64,000 nt of DNA from an uncultured Halieaceae bacterium (GCA_938074045.1 CALJGI010000002.1:186001-250000); one strand, 5' to 3'; counted from the stretch's first letter, positions 37,608-47,766 are shown. Made by a program: numbers and translations. The notes: generated by a model from the letters alone, not told the origin.

Positions 37608-38770
37608 GGTTTGGCCTTCCCGGTGGTGTCGTGCTCACCTGAAATTCGCAACACCAAAGCCACCAGGGTAAGGCTCGCCATCAGACTACTGCCACCATAG
37701 GACAGAAATGGCAGAGTGAGACCCTTGGTAGGCAACAGCCCGGTACTAACGCCGATGTTGATAAAAACCTGACCGGCAAACAGCAGCGCTATACCACAAA
37801 CAAGGTGCTGCCCGAATGCATCGCCCTTGTCACCCACCTGGCGTGCCAGCATTAGCATGCGACCAATCAATGCGGCGTATAAGAAAAGCACCAACAAGGC
37901 GCCTATCAAACCGGTTTCCTCTGCCCAAATGGAAAACACAAAATCGGTATGAGCTTCGGGAAGATAAAAGAGTTTCTGCACACTATTACCCAAACCCACC
38001 CCCAGCCATTCCCCCCGGCCGAAGGCAATCAGTGATTGGGTAAGTTGATAACCGCTGTCGAACTGGTTTGCCCAGGGATCTGTGAACGCGGTGAGTCGCT
38101 TCATTCGATAGGGCTCACTGACAACCAGAGCGACCAGAGCGAGTAAACTACCGGCTACCACCAGCAGAAAGTGTCGCAGTCGCACACCAGCGAGAAACAG
38201 CATGCCGAAGGATGTAGCAACAATAACAACCGTTGCTCCAAAGTCGGGCTCCAACATCAGTAGCAACGTAATACAGAAGAGCACAGCCATGGGTTTGATA
38301 AACCCCTGCCACTGCTCTCTGACCTCGCGCTCGCGCCGGGTGAGATAACCTGCTATGTAAATGACGACACACAACTTCGCAAACTCTGAACACTGGAGAT
38401 TCAGCGGACCTATCGATATCCATCGCTGACTACCGTTCACTTCGCGCCCGATGCCCGGAACGAGTACCAGTAGCAACAACACCAGGGCGGCAAACAGCCA
38501 AACCCAACCACTCTCCCGCCAGAATTTGCTGGATGCCCGGTATGCAACTGCTGCCACCGCCAGCGCGACCAGCAAGTGCAGGACATAGCGCTGGGTATGA
38601 AACAGCGAATTTCCGAACATTTCTTCAGCGTAATCTACTGAGGCGGAGCTCATGGCGACCAGTCCAATCAGAACCAGCAAGGCCGTATTCACCAGCAACC
38701 AACGGTCGAGATTCAAGCCGGGAGACCACAGCATGAGGCCCGGAGCTGAAGAGCTCAGCGCCATGCTCAT
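37604..38770 (-). CDS. ftsW: Septal peptidoglycan glycosyltransferase FtsW (SEDS family)
   Basis: Polymerises lipid II at the septum together with FtsI. About 388 residues and ten membrane helices. SEDS signatures are LVPGIGREVNGSQRWISIGP, the periplasmic-loop acidic region, AHTDFVFSIWAEETGLIGAL and GLLPTKGLTLPFLSYGGSSL. The ATG at 38770 is preferred: it overlaps the murD stop as ATGA and has a GGGGG tract nearby upstream. The ATG at 38785 would add five residues within murD. Confidence 0.96.
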   Translation of the reverse strand: MSMALSSSAPGLMLWSPGLNLDRWLLVNTALLVLIGLVAMSSASVDYAEEMFGNSLFHTQRYVLHLLVALAVAAVAYRASSKFWRESGWVWLFAALVLLLLVLVPGIGREVNGSQRWISIGPLNLQCSEFAKLCVVIYIAGYLTRREREVREQWQGFIKPMAVLFCITLLLMLEPDFGATVVIVATSFGMLFLAGVRLRHFLLVVAGSLLALVALVVSEPYRMKRLTAFTDPWANQFDSGYQLTQSLIAFGRGEWLGVGLGNSVQKLFYLPEAHTDFVFSIWAEETGLIGALLVLFLYAALIGRMLMLARQVGDKGDAFGQHLVCGIALLFAGQVFINIGVSTGLLPTKGLTLPFLSYGGSSLMASLTLVALVLRISGEHDTTGKAKP

Positions 38771-40140
38771 AAGGATTCCCCCCATGCCAGTACGGCCGAA
38801 CGGAACTGATCTCCACGATCGGAGAACCCATCGAACATGTCAAAACTGGCGCAGGCTGGCGACAGCAAAACGGTGTCGCCGGGCGCCGCGAATTTAGCGG
38901 CGCTCGCTACCGCCGCCTCCATGGACAAGGCTTGAATGGATGGCAGATTTCCAGCCAGACCTAGCAATTCAGTCGACGCCTCTCCCATCACAACAAGGGC
39001 CCGGCACGAAGCGGCCATGGGACCAGCTAGCGGCGAAAGATCAGCACCCTTGGCCTGGCCTCCAGCTATCAACACGATCTTTTCGCCATCTTCTCCACTC
39101 AGGCCGCGGAGGGCAGCCAGCGTCGCTCCCACATTGGTCGCCTTGGAGTCATTTATCCATCGGTTGCCACCAATCTGCCCGACCAATTCGGCACGGTGAG
39201 GAAGACCGGAAAATTCGCGCAGCTCCTCTGTAACAGCTGTCATGGGAATGCCTACAGCTTCCGCAATCGCCACCGCAGCCAGCGCGTTCTCCAGATTGTG
39301 TTCGCCGACCATTCCGATTTCATTAATGGCTATCAAATTCTTTCCACCGCGGCTGATCCATGTCTTACCGGCATATTCCACCAGACCAACACTGCCAGCC
39401 GAGGGCAGATCATTGCCAAAACTGACGGATTTTCGCTGTTCACTTACAGGTACAGTCGCTGCATCATTCCTGTTGTATACAGCGCACTCGGTAGCGGAGA
39501 AAACGCGTTGCTTGGCGGCCAGATATGCATCGGCAGTGCCGTGCCAGTCCAGATGGTCTATCGACATATTCAGCATGACACCCACACTGAGTACTGGCTG
39601 GCCGGTGTAGGTCAACTGAAAACTCGAAAGTTCCAATACATACAGCTCCACATCCGGTGCGAGTAGCTCCAGAGACGGCACGCCCAGATTTCCACCTACG
39701 GCGACATTCATGCCAGCGCGCCTGGCCATTTCTCCTACCAGACTGGTCACAGTACTTTTAGCATTAGACCCGGTGATACCTACAACCGGTGCAGTTGCCA
39801 GGCTCAAAAACATCCCGATATCACTTTCAAGAGGAACATTGGCCCTTCGCGCTACCTCCAGCAATGGCAGATCGGGCGCCAATCCAGGGCTGACAATGAC
39901 CCTGGCCGCCTGTCGTATACTCACCTCATCGACGAGGCCAGTGAATATGGTTGCCTCGGGCATCTCGTCATGAAGTGTCTGCAACAGCGGTGGTTTTTCT
40001 CGAGTATCAGCCACCACGAACGGCTCCCCCTGAGCTCGGAGAAACCGAGCCACGCTGAGGCCGGTCTGACCCAGGCCCAGTATCAGGCTGTAGGGTTGGT
40101 CCGGTAGAGGCGTGACTGTCAAATTTCTACTCCTGAGCAT
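38767..40140 (-). CDS. murD: UDP-N-acetylmuramoylalanine--D-glutamate ligase
   Basis: Adds D-glutamate to UDP-MurNAc-L-Ala. 457 residues. N-terminal ILGLGQTGLSVARFL binds the uridine moiety; the P-loop is GSNAKST (124-130), where Ala replaces the second Gly of E. coli, a variant also known from Pseudomonas. NDSKATNVGATLAAL and LLSPACASFDMFDGFSDRG are the C-terminal signatures. It follows mraY by 2 bases and overlaps ftsW. Confidence 0.97.
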   Translation of the reverse strand: MLRSRNLTVTPLPDQPYSLILGLGQTGLSVARFLRAQGEPFVVADTREKPPLLQTLHDEMPEATIFTGLVDEVSIRQAARVIVSPGLAPDLPLLEVARRANVPLESDIGMFLSLATAPVVGITGSNAKSTVTSLVGEMARRAGMNVAVGGNLGVPSLELLAPDVELYVLELSSFQLTYTGQPVLSVGVMLNMSIDHLDWHGTADAYLAAKQRVFSATECAVYNRNDAATVPVSEQRKSVSFGNDLPSAGSVGLVEYAGKTWISRGGKNLIAINEIGMVGEHNLENALAAVAIAEAVGIPMTAVTEELREFSGLPHRAELVGQIGGNRWINDSKATNVGATLAALRGLSGEDGEKIVLIAGGQAKGADLSPLAGPMAASCRALVVMGEASTELLGLAGNLPSIQALSMEAAVASAAKFAAPGDTVLLSPACASFDMFDGFSDRGDQFRSAVLAWGESL

Positions 40141-40142
40141 GC

Positions 40143-41225
40143 TTAACGCAACTTCAATGTGGCGAGACCAAACAACACCAACATCACGGTGATAATCCAG
40201 AATCGCACAATAACGCGCGGTTCAGGCCAACCCTTGAGTTCAAAATGGTGATGAATCGGCGCCATGCGAAACAGTCGCTTGCCGGTTAACTTGAAAGACG
40301 CGACCTGGAGGATTACCGATACTGTTTCCAGAACAAATATGCCGCCCATGATAAAAAATACAATTTCATGCCGGGTCAGCACAGCCACTGTTCCCAGTGC
40401 AGCACCCAGTGCAAGCGCCCCAACATCTCCCATAAAAATCTGGGCGGGGTAGGTGTTAAACCACAGGAATCCCAGCCCGGCTCCGGCGATAGATCCACAG
40501 AAGACCACCAGTTCTCCAGTACCAGCTACATAGGGAATATGCAGGTAATCGGCAAAGTAGGCATGCCCGGTCAGGTAGGCAATAATCGCAAGCGCCGATG
40601 CAACCATCACCGTCGGCAGGATTGCCAGCCCGTCGAGGCCATCGGTCAAATTGACAGCATTACTCGACCCAACGATGACGAAATAAGTGAGCAGAATGAA
40701 CAAAGGACCCATTTGCCACGCTACATTCTTAAAAAACGGTACGAATAGTTGGGTGGTCACGGGGGACTCAGCGTAAAAATAGAGGAACAATGCAGCCCCG
40801 AGACCAGCCACCGACTGCCAAAAAAACTTCCATCGCGCCGGCAATCCACGGGAATCGCGCTCAATCACCTTGCGGTAATCATCTACCCAGCCAACCGCCC
40901 CAAATACCAGGGTCACCAGCAAGGCCAACCACACATATGAATTGCGCAGGTCAGCCCAAAGCAATGTACTGACGCTAATCGCAACCAGGATAAGTGCGCC
41001 GCCCATCGTCGGGGTGCCCGATTTACTGAGGTGCGACTCCGGGCCACTGGAACGCACCGACTGTCCGATCTGGTGATAGTTCAATCGCTTGATCATGTGG
41101 GGGCCAACCAGCAACGATATGGCCAGCGCGGTGAGAACACCCAAAATTCCGCGGAAGGTCAGGTATTGAAATACCTGGAAAGCACCTACGTACTGCGAGA
41201 GATATTCCGCCAGGAACTGCAACAT
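40143..41225 (-). CDS. mraY: Phospho-N-acetylmuramoyl-pentapeptide transferase
   Basis: Transfers phospho-MurNAc-pentapeptide to undecaprenyl phosphate, making lipid I. 360 residues, about ten membrane helices. [21 protein letters not shown] (acidic pair), [15 protein letters not shown] and [15 protein letters not shown] are the MraY motifs, with [20 protein letters not shown] near the C-terminus. One base separates it from murF and two from murD. Confidence 0.97.
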   Translation of the reverse strand: MLQFLAEYLSQYVGAFQVFQYLTFRGILGVLTALAISLLVGPHMIKRLNYHQIGQSVRSSGPESHLSKSGTPTMGGALILVAISVSTLLWADLRNSYVWLALLVTLVFGAVGWVDDYRKVIERDSRGLPARWKFFWQSVAGLGAALFLYFYAESPVTTQLFVPFFKNVAWQMGPLFILLTYFVIVGSSNAVNLTDGLDGLAILPTVMVASALAIIAYLTGHAYFADYLHIPYVAGTGELVVFCGSIAGAGLGFLWFNTYPAQIFMGDVGALALGAALGTVAVLTRHEIVFFIMGGIFVLETVSVILQVASFKLTGKRLFRMAPIHHHFELKGWPEPRVIVRFWIITVMLVLFGLATLKLR

Positions 41226-41226
41226 A

Positions 41227-42591
41227 TCAGCTACCCACCCCGGTCTCAGCCAGCAGGTGAGCGACCAATTGATCCATACCCGCGGAGCGAGAACCCTTGA
41301 CCAACAGAATATCTGTTGTAGACATCAAGCGGTCCGCTTCCTCGATCAATTCGGCAAGCCTGTCAAAGCACCGCGCACCGTCTCCAAAACCCGTCGCCGC
41401 CAGAAAGCTACCAGGGCCTACACACCACAACTCATCAATACCACGCTCGAACGCGTATTGGCCTACTGTACGGTGTAGTTGCCCAGAATCAGCGCCAAGT
41501 TCAGCCATGGCTCCCAGCGCTAACACTCTTTTACCCGGATACTCCGCGAGCACATCAATTGCCGCGTGCACCGAGGCTGGATTGGCGTTATAGCTGTCAT
41601 CGATAATCACGCGCCCTTCGGGTATGGCGTGGGCGCACATTCGACCGGGTTCAGCCTGCGCCGACTGCAAGCCCTGAACCAGATCATCCAGAGTACAACC
41701 CGCGGCAATCGCGGCAGCCGCCGCCGCCAGTGCGTTAATGATGTTATGCCTGCCCAAAAGCTGCAGGCATACAGAAGCTGAGCCCAACGGGCTCACCAAT
41801 TCGAACTCCACACCAGTACCGCTGTTTGGTGTAACTCCTCCGCAGTAGACATCAGCGTGGCTTGACATGGAGAAAGTCATGACCTGAGCACTGCCCGCAG
41901 CGGACCTGAACAATTCAACGTAGTGTGAGCCTGCGTCAAAGACAGCGGTTCCCCGCCCCATCAATCCAGAAAAAATCTCTGATTTGGCAGCAGCTACCCC
42001 ATCAATGGAACCAAAGCCTTCAAGATGCGCCGGCATCACATTCAGTAATATGGACACATCCGGCCGAGCCAAACCACACAGATAGTCAATATCCCCTTTT
42101 CGGCTTGCGCCCATCTCGATCACGGCAAATTGGTGCGCGGGCGCAAGCTGCAACAGAGTGAGTGGTACACCTATTTCATTGTTCAGGTTGCCATGCGTAG
42201 CGAGCGTAGAACCACGGGTCTGCAAAATCGCAGCCAACAGGTTTTTGGTCGTGGTCTTGCCACTGCTGCCAGTTATTCCAACCAATGGCCCGGTGAACAA
42301 TTCCCGGTTACACGCGGCGATCCCACCCAGAGCCCGCAGCGTGTCCATGACCTGCAGCGTGGTTCCTGCTGTTTTCACCTCTCTCTGAATCACGGCCGCG
42401 CAGGCACCTTGCGAAAATGCCTGCTCAACAAATTCATGGCCATCAAATCTTTGTCCGCAGAGGGCGACGTACAAATCGCCTGCGTTTAGTTGCCTGGTAT
42501 CAGTGGATACGTGATTGAAAATGGCGTCTGGCCCACGCAACTCGCCCGGAATAGCGTTCGCGATCTGGTTCAGAGTCATCGGCTCCATCAC
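41227..42591 (-). CDS. murF: UDP-MurNAc-tripeptide--D-alanyl-D-alanine ligase
   Basis: Adds the D-Ala-D-Ala dipeptide, finishing the cytoplasmic precursor. 454 residues. Early [20 protein letters not shown] is shared with MurE. The P-loop [13 protein letters not shown] lies around 108-114; [15 protein letters not shown] and [18 protein letters not shown] are the MurF signatures. The start overlaps murE by 4 bases. Met1, Met2 and Met5 are all possible starts. Confidence 0.97.
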   Translation of the reverse strand: MMEPMTLNQIANAIPGELRGPDAIFNHVSTDTRQLNAGDLYVALCGQRFDGHEFVEQAFSQGACAAVIQREVKTAGTTLQVMDTLRALGGIAACNRELFTGPLVGITGSSGKTTTKNLLAAILQTRGSTLATHGNLNNEIGVPLTLLQLAPAHQFAVIEMGASRKGDIDYLCGLARPDVSILLNVMPAHLEGFGSIDGVAAAKSEIFSGLMGRGTAVFDAGSHYVELFRSAAGSAQVMTFSMSSHADVYCGGVTPNSGTGVEFELVSPLGSASVCLQLLGRHNIINALAAAAAAIAAGCTLDDLVQGLQSAQAEPGRMCAHAIPEGRVIIDDSYNANPASVHAAIDVLAEYPGKRVLALGAMAELGADSGQLHRTVGQYAFERGIDELWCVGPGSFLAATGFGDGARCFDRLAELIEEADRLMSTTDILLVKGSRSAGMDQLVAHLLAETGVGS

Positions 42592-44102
42592 TGTACCGAT
42601 CCTCCTTGCAACGCCAGTTGAGCATGCTGAACATCACTGAAGGGAATTCGACTGACGCCTATCTCCTGATAATCCTCATGTCCTTTTCCGGCTATGACCA
42701 CAGTGTCTCCTGCAGCGGCTTCGGCGACGGCCAGGGCGATAGCCAATCCGCGGTCTGACTCAACACGGATATCACCGGAACAACCTCGCAGAACATCATC
42801 AATGATCGCCAGTGGTTCTTCTGTCCTGGGGTTGTCGCTGGTTACGAGCACAACGTCTGCACCTGCACAGGCCGCCGCACCCATCTCGGGCCTCTTGCCC
42901 CGATCGCGATCCCCCCCACAACCAAAGACGCACCACAATTGCCCAGGCGTGTGATGGCGGGCAGCTGTGAGAACTTGTTTCAGTGCGTCTGGTGTATGCG
43001 CATAATCTATAATCACTTGCGGTGCGCCCACAGAATGAAGCGGCTGCATACGACCGGGAATTGGCGAGCAAACTCGAAGAGTTGATAATACTTCCTCAAG
43101 TGAAGCACCGCCGGCACACAAACTCGCCAGGGCTGCCAGGGCGTTCGATAGATTAAACTCGCCCAGCAATGGCAGTTGCATGTCACCCTCACCCCAGGGG
43201 GAATGCACCCTGGCGGACAGCCCGTGATCGTGAAAAACAGCATTCGAAGCACTGATATCTGCCGCGCGATCCCTGCTTGAGTAGGTTAGACACTCCACTT
43301 CCGCGCCCACCTCGCCCCGCAATACCTCACTAAAAGGATCATCAGCGTTCAGCACGGCCCGTCTGAGTCCGGGCTGACGAAACAGAGTCGCCTTGGAAGC
43401 CCCATAGGCCGCCATGGAGCCGTGATAATCAAGATGATCGCGGGTGAGATTGGTAAACACAGCGCAGTCAAAATCGAGCGCCGCTACGCGCCCCTGCTCG
43501 AGTGCATGAGAGGACACTTCCATCGCGACGAAGTTAACTCCGCGGTGATACCACTCGGACAGCAGTCCCTGTACTCTGACAGCATCTGGCGTGGTATTGA
43601 TAGCGGCTTTAACCGTACCAGTTGAGCTGGCACCTAGGGTACCAATCACCCCGCCGCTTCCATACATTCGGCGATACAGCTGACCCAGTAACTGGCTGCA
43701 CGTAGTCTTGCCGTTAGTACCGGTTACGCCTGTGAGGGTTATATGCCTTGATGGGTCATCATAGAAATTTCCCGCCACTGCACTGAGTCGTTTGCCGAGA
43801 TCAGGCACCACAAATATCGGAACGTCTGTACGGGCGTATGCCGCCGCCACCTGATCTTCCTCTCCCCTCACTGCATCCAGGGCAATAGCGCCGGCACCGC
43901 GGGATACTGCCTGCTCCACATAATCTCGTCCGTCGTGAGCTTCGCCGCGACAGGCCAAAAACAGTTCACCCGCTACCACCGTTCTGCTATCAAGTGTCAG
44001 CCCGGCAATACTCATGGTGGACAGCGCTGGCTCCGTGATTTCCGGAAACAAATGTCCCAGATTCGTGACGGGTCTGCTGCGTGCGGGGGACGGACTATTC
44101 AT
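42588..44102 (-). CDS. murE: UDP-MurNAc-L-alanyl-D-glutamate--meso-diaminopimelate ligase
   Basis: Adds the third stem-peptide residue. 504 residues. P-loop GTNGKTT at 128-134, AMEVSSHALEQGRVAALDFD in the central domain, and DNPR (423-426, TSDNPRTEEP), the motif that selects meso-diaminopimelate over lysine. The organism therefore has ordinary Gram-negative, DAP-type peptidoglycan. It overlaps murF and ftsI by 4 bases each. Confidence 0.97.
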   Translation of the reverse strand: MNSPSPARSRPVTNLGHLFPEITEPALSTMSIAGLTLDSRTVVAGELFLACRGEAHDGRDYVEQAVSRGAGAIALDAVRGEEDQVAAAYARTDVPIFVVPDLGKRLSAVAGNFYDDPSRHITLTGVTGTNGKTTCSQLLGQLYRRMYGSGGVIGTLGASSTGTVKAAINTTPDAVRVQGLLSEWYHRGVNFVAMEVSSHALEQGRVAALDFDCAVFTNLTRDHLDYHGSMAAYGASKATLFRQPGLRRAVLNADDPFSEVLRGEVGAEVECLTYSSRDRAADISASNAVFHDHGLSARVHSPWGEGDMQLPLLGEFNLSNALAALASLCAGGASLEEVLSTLRVCSPIPGRMQPLHSVGAPQVIIDYAHTPDALKQVLTAARHHTPGQLWCVFGCGGDRDRGKRPEMGAAACAGADVVLVTSDNPRTEEPLAIIDDVLRGCSGDIRVESDRGLAIALAVAEAAAGDTVVIAGKGHEDYQEIGVSRIPFSDVQHAQLALQGGSVQ

Positions 44103-45805
44103 GCGGCACCCCGGGATACGGGCGCGTCCGGGACGACATTTAACAGACGCAGCGACTCGGCTACAATTTTCGCGAATACAGGTGCGGCGACCTCTCCCCC
44201 GTGATAGCGGTCGCCCTTGGGCTCATTGATCACAACCACAGTGACTAATCGCGGATCAGTGACCGGTGCAATTCCGGCAAAAGCGGCGATATATCGATCC
44301 GCCGCATAACCACCTGCACCCACCTTGTGCGCTGTTCCAGTTTTCCCCCCGGTGGAATATCCTTTGACCGCTGCGCGTGTAGCAGTACCGCCACTCTCGG
44401 TCACCCCGGTCAGCATATCCAGGATTTGCCCTGTCAATTTTTCATCGACGACCCGGGTTCCAATCGGGGCCTCATCTGTAAGCAGCAGCGAAATGGGAAT
44501 ACGATTACCCCGATTTGCCAGCACGGCATATACTTGCGCCAGTTGCATTGGCGTCACGGTCAACCCATATCCATAAGCCAGGGTCACCGTCTCGATCGGC
44601 CGCCAAGTACGTTGCTGTGGCAGTTCTCCAGACACCTCACCGGGATACCCGGTACCCAGCACTTCTCCCAGACCGAAGCGCACAAACATGTCCCGGACTG
44701 CACCTTCATCCAGACTCAGCGCAATCTTGCTGGTGCCGACCTGACTTGATTTAGCCAACACCGTGGCCACAGAAATCTGTCCGTAATTGCGCGGGTCGAG
44801 TATCATTTTGCGACCCACGCGAATCCGACCCGGGGAGGTATCTATTATTGTGTCAGGGGTATAGAGACCGCTCTCAAGGGCAGCCAAAAGGGTCAGTGGC
44901 TTCATCGTCGAACCTGGCTCGAGAAGATCGGTTATCGCCCTGTTTCGGTAGTCGGCGTAGTCAAAATCTTGTCGTCGGTTCGGGTTGTAGGTGGGATAAT
45001 TAACCATGGCCAACACTTCCCCGGACCTCGTATCCAGCGTTACCACCGAGCCTGAAGAAGCACCGGTGCGTTGTATCGCCGCCTGCAATTCGCGGTAAGC
45101 AAGATATTGCAATCGCAGATCGATACTCAACGCCATATCGCGACCGGGTTGTGCCGCAGTCTCGACCCCTAAATCGCGCACCAGATCACCAGAAAGGTCT
45201 TTTACATAGCGTTTGCGCCCCGGCTTTCCCTGCAGCCAGTCGTCGTAGGCGAGCTCCATTCCCTCTATGCCGACATCGTCGATATCAGTTACGCCAACGA
45301 TATGCGCTGTCACCTCACCGGCAGGATAAAATCGCCGATACTCTCTTTCCCCATAAACTCCCGGTAAACGCAGACCCAGCACCGCGCGCGCCTCAGCGGG
45401 TCGCATATGGCGGTCCAGGTAAAGAAACCGCTTGCCCTCCGCCGCATCAACACGGGCGGTGAGTTTATCGCTATCGCTACCCAGCGCGGCGGCCAGTTGA
45501 TCAATTGCCCTTCGATTACCTGCCAGTATTGCGGGATTGGCCCAGAGCGATACCACCGGGGTACTAACCGCAATAGGCTCGCCATTGCGATCCGTCATCT
45601 TGCCACGATGGGCCGGAATTTCAGCGAACCGGATGGTGCGAGCCTCACCCTGACCCTGCAGGAATTCGAATCCAAATTCGGTATCCAGGACCTGCAAACT
45701 GACCACTCGCCACAACACCGCAGTCAGCATTGCCAACAGGCAACATGCCACCGCCGCAAACCGCCAGGCAGCAACCACGTTTACATTCCCCTTGGGCTTG
45801 CTCAC
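44099..45805 (-). CDS. ftsI: Septal penicillin-binding protein 3 (FtsI)
   Basis: Septum-specific transpeptidase partnering FtsW. 568 residues: short cytoplasmic tail, one membrane helix (about 12-34), a pedestal domain, then the transpeptidase domain. The acylated serine motif is S299-T-M-K302 (EPGSTMKPLTLLA), and the C-terminal triad KTGT is present (STGGKTGTAHK). The middle motif, normally SxN, reads S353-S-Q355 (AKSSQVGTSK): Gln replaces the usual Asn, confirmed in the codons (TCA AGT CAG). The protein is otherwise normal, so it is probably active. Overlaps with ftsL and murE are 4 bases. Confidence 0.96.
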   Translation of the reverse strand: MSKPKGNVNVVAAWRFAAVACCLLAMLTAVLWRVVSLQVLDTEFGFEFLQGQGEARTIRFAEIPAHRGKMTDRNGEPIAVSTPVVSLWANPAILAGNRRAIDQLAAALGSDSDKLTARVDAAEGKRFLYLDRHMRPAEARAVLGLRLPGVYGEREYRRFYPAGEVTAHIVGVTDIDDVGIEGMELAYDDWLQGKPGRKRYVKDLSGDLVRDLGVETAAQPGRDMALSIDLRLQYLAYRELQAAIQRTGASSGSVVTLDTRSGEVLAMVNYPTYNPNRRQDFDYADYRNRAITDLLEPGSTMKPLTLLAALESGLYTPDTIIDTSPGRIRVGRKMILDPRNYGQISVATVLAKSSQVGTSKIALSLDEGAVRDMFVRFGLGEVLGTGYPGEVSGELPQQRTWRPIETVTLAYGYGLTVTPMQLAQVYAVLANRGNRIPISLLLTDEAPIGTRVVDEKLTGQILDMLTGVTESGGTATRAAVKGYSTGGKTGTAHKVGAGGYAADRYIAAFAGIAPVTDPRLVTVVVINEPKGDRYHGGEVAAPVFAKIVAESLRLLNVVPDAPVSRGAA

Positions 45806-46101
45806 GGCTCCACCAGCTCTATTTCTTCGAAACCCGGTACACGCATACCAAGATCGCGTCGCGCGAGACGCTCCACCCTGTGGTGTGCGGCCCAGGTACT
45901 ATGCTCCAGAAGCAGGCGACTCCAGTTTTCCTCCAGTGCCCAGGCATACGATTCCCGCTGTTCCAGATCTGTGTACAACATCCTTGCCCGGTGCGTAGAT
46001 TGAATAATGCCCAGAGCTGACAATGCACAGGCCAGCGTGAGGACCACCGCTAATACAGCGGCCTTATCTGGTAAAAGTTTGCTGAAGTGCTCAGTCAGCA
46101 T
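45802..46101 (-). CDS. ftsL: Cell division protein FtsL
   Basis: A 99-residue bitopic protein that forms a coiled coil with FtsB and recruits FtsQ and FtsWI. One membrane helix (about 14-34, LAVVLTLACALSALGII) is followed by a heptad-rich periplasmic part ending RRDLGMRVPGFEEIELVEP, which resembles the FtsL C-terminus. The family is weakly conserved, but the position between rsmH and ftsI and the layout are diagnostic. 18 bases separate it from rsmH. Confidence 0.93.
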   Translation of the reverse strand: MLTEHFSKLLPDKAAVLAVVLTLACALSALGIIQSTHRARMLYTDLEQRESYAWALEENWSRLLLEHSTWAAHHRVERLARRDLGMRVPGFEEIELVEP

Positions 46102-46119
46102 TGCCAGTTCGCCAGTCCA

Positions 46120-47037
46120 TCAACACAGTTTTTCCGCAACTCGCATTACCGCGCTGCGGGCCCTTTGATTGTGAGCAAGCTCCTCTGAGCTCGCCCGAAC
46201 AGCTCGACCAACGGCACGCATGCGTCGGTTACGCTGAGATTCCATCACCGGTACTCGCGAGGGAATAGGATCGCCCTCACACATCCTCCGAATAAACCGT
46301 TTGACCATGCGATCTTCCAGCGAGTGAAAACTGATCACCACCAGACGGCCTCCGGGAGCCAACTCGTCCAGGGACGCATCCAGCAGCGAGCGCAGCTCGT
46401 CCAACTCTCGATTGATAAAGATCCGGATCGCCTGAAAGCTTCTCGTCGCGGGATGCTTATGTTTCTCCCATGAAGGGTTGGCAGCACTGACGATATCGGC
46501 CAGGCGGCTGGTCCCGGTAATCGGGGCTTCTGTCCGGGCCTCTACAATGGCTCTGGCAATACGGCGATGAAAACGCTCCTCTCCGTACTCTCGCAGTACC
46601 CCCGCCAACTCCGCCTCCTGCACCCGGGCAAGCCATTCAGCCGCCGATTCACCGGATCCGGTGTCCATTCGCATATCGAGGGGGCCGTCGTGACGGAAGC
46701 TGAAACCTCTTTCCGGATCATCAATCTGGGGAGACGAAACACCGAGGTCTAGCAGCATGCCGCTTACCTTTTCTAGGCCCCGCTCATGGATTACGGCGGG
46801 GAGATGAGCAAATGAGGTTTGCACAAATTCAAACCTGCTGTCGGTGTTCATCAGCTTCTGCGCCTCGGCAAGTGCCGTCTGGTCTCTATCAACGGCCAGC
46901 AAACGCCCTTTATTCCCAAGGCCGTCCAGAATCTTTCGGCTGTGGCCACCCCGACCGAAGGTGCCATCTACATAAACACCTTCCGGGTCAGTGACCAGCG
47001 CTGCCACAGACTCTTGCAGCAAAACGCTTTCGTGCAC
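46120..47037 (-). CDS. rsmH: 16S rRNA (cytosine-1402-N4)-methyltransferase
   Basis: SAM-dependent methylation of C1402 in the ribosomal P site; formerly MraW. 305 residues. MHESVLLQESVAAL starts the protein, followed by the SAM site VDGTFGRGGHSRKIL and the signatures GMLLDLGVSSPQIDD and RGFSFRHDGPLDMRMD. The C-terminal VISFHSLEDRMVKRF is highly conserved. It lies 9 bases after mraZ. RsmI (48289), encoded nearby, methylates the 2'-O of the same nucleotide. Confidence 0.97.
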   Translation of the reverse strand: MHESVLLQESVAALVTDPEGVYVDGTFGRGGHSRKILDGLGNKGRLLAVDRDQTALAEAQKLMNTDSRFEFVQTSFAHLPAVIHERGLEKVSGMLLDLGVSSPQIDDPERGFSFRHDGPLDMRMDTGSGESAAEWLARVQEAELAGVLREYGEERFHRRIARAIVEARTEAPITGTSRLADIVSAANPSWEKHKHPATRSFQAIRIFINRELDELRSLLDASLDELAPGGRLVVISFHSLEDRMVKRFIRRMCEGDPIPSRVPVMESQRNRRMRAVGRAVRASSEELAHNQRARSAVMRVAEKLC

Positions 47038-47046
47038 AGCGTTCGC

Positions 47047-47508
47047 CTAGAGCGCTAGAGACAACATTTCGTCTGGCAGTGCCCCATCTTCGTGGGACTC
47101 CGCCAGCCATTTGTCTCTCTCTGCCAGCCAGTGATCTTCGGCCCACAGTTCCAGCTTTTTACCTTGTCCGGCGAGCACCAGTTTTTTTTCCAATCCAGCG
47201 TACTCACGCAAGGGGGTGGGCATCAGTACCCGCCCGTTGTTATCCAGTTCCATATCCGTGGCATAGCCAATCAAAAGCCGTTGAAAGCGTCGAACGGCAG
47301 GGTTCAGTGCGGGTAGTTCTTGTATATCCCGTTGAATGTCATCCCATACCGGCTGCGGATAGATCAGCAGGCAACGGGCCTGGGTGTCTATGGTCGCGAC
47401 TATCTGTCCACCAAATTCCTGCAACAGGGGCTCGCGCTGACGCGCAGGAAAGGCAAGCCTTCCCTTGGCGTCCATATTGATATGCTGCACCCCTCGAAAC
47501 ACGCTCAC
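47047..47508 (-). CDS. mraZ: Transcriptional regulator MraZ
   Basis: First gene of the dcw cluster and its DNA-binding repressor. 153 residues with two AbrB-like half-domains: the first around NMDAKGRLAFPARQRE, the second around LDNNGRVLMPTPLREYAG, each with the family's D-x-[KN]-G-R core. Start is a GTG at 47508 with GGAG close upstream. A second GTG at 47502 would give MFRGVQHINMD, nearer to the E. coli MFRG start, and is equally possible. Decameric repeats directly upstream match what MraZ recognises, so autoregulation is likely. Confidence 0.95.
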   Translation of the reverse strand: MSVFRGVQHINMDAKGRLAFPARQREPLLQEFGGQIVATIDTQARCLLIYPQPVWDDIQRDIQELPALNPAVRRFQRLLIGYATDMELDNNGRVLMPTPLREYAGLEKKLVLAGQGKKLELWAEDHWLAERDKWLAESHEDGALPDEMLSLAL

Positions 47509-47510
47509 CT

Positions 47511-47570
47511 AACTCCCGTATAACCCCAGAAACCCCACAAAAAGACACTAATATCCACAAATATCCACTT
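47511..47570 (-). promoter_or_regulatory. MraZ operator: tandem 10-base repeats with GTGG core
   Basis: Read on the minus strand, six consecutive decamers fit the phase exactly: AAGTGGATAT, TTGTGGATAT, TAGTGTCTTT, TTGTGGGGTT, TCTGGGGTTA, TACGGGAGTT. GTGG recurs at the same place in three of the first four, and the others keep a G-rich core. MraZ rings are known to bind direct repeats of this kind with 10-base spacing in E. coli and Mycoplasma. The block spans from the expected transcription start to the mraZ start codon, ideal for repression. Confidence 0.8.
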
Positions 47571-47576
47571 TGCGAC

Positions 47577-47605
47577 ACTATGCGTCCGCCCAGATCGACT
47601 GTCAA
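47577..47605 (-). promoter_or_regulatory. Sigma-70 promoter of mraZ and the dcw cluster
   Basis: A perfect -35 box TTGACA (47600-47605), a 17-base spacer, and a -10 box CATAGT (47577-47582, four of six). Transcription would start near 47570, just where the MraZ decamers begin, giving a leader of about 60 bases. Confidence 0.7.
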
Positions 47606-47766
47606 GGCGTTGAATAAGTAAAAAACCCTGTAATTTCTGTTAGTTAGGTAAAAACGAGGGGCTCGCGTCGGGTAGAGAAGAACGAAAAATAATCAAAAAC
47701 AGCGGGGTATAGGAGAGACCTTACAAAGCACTTTAATACAAAGCATATTTTAGAATATATAAAATA

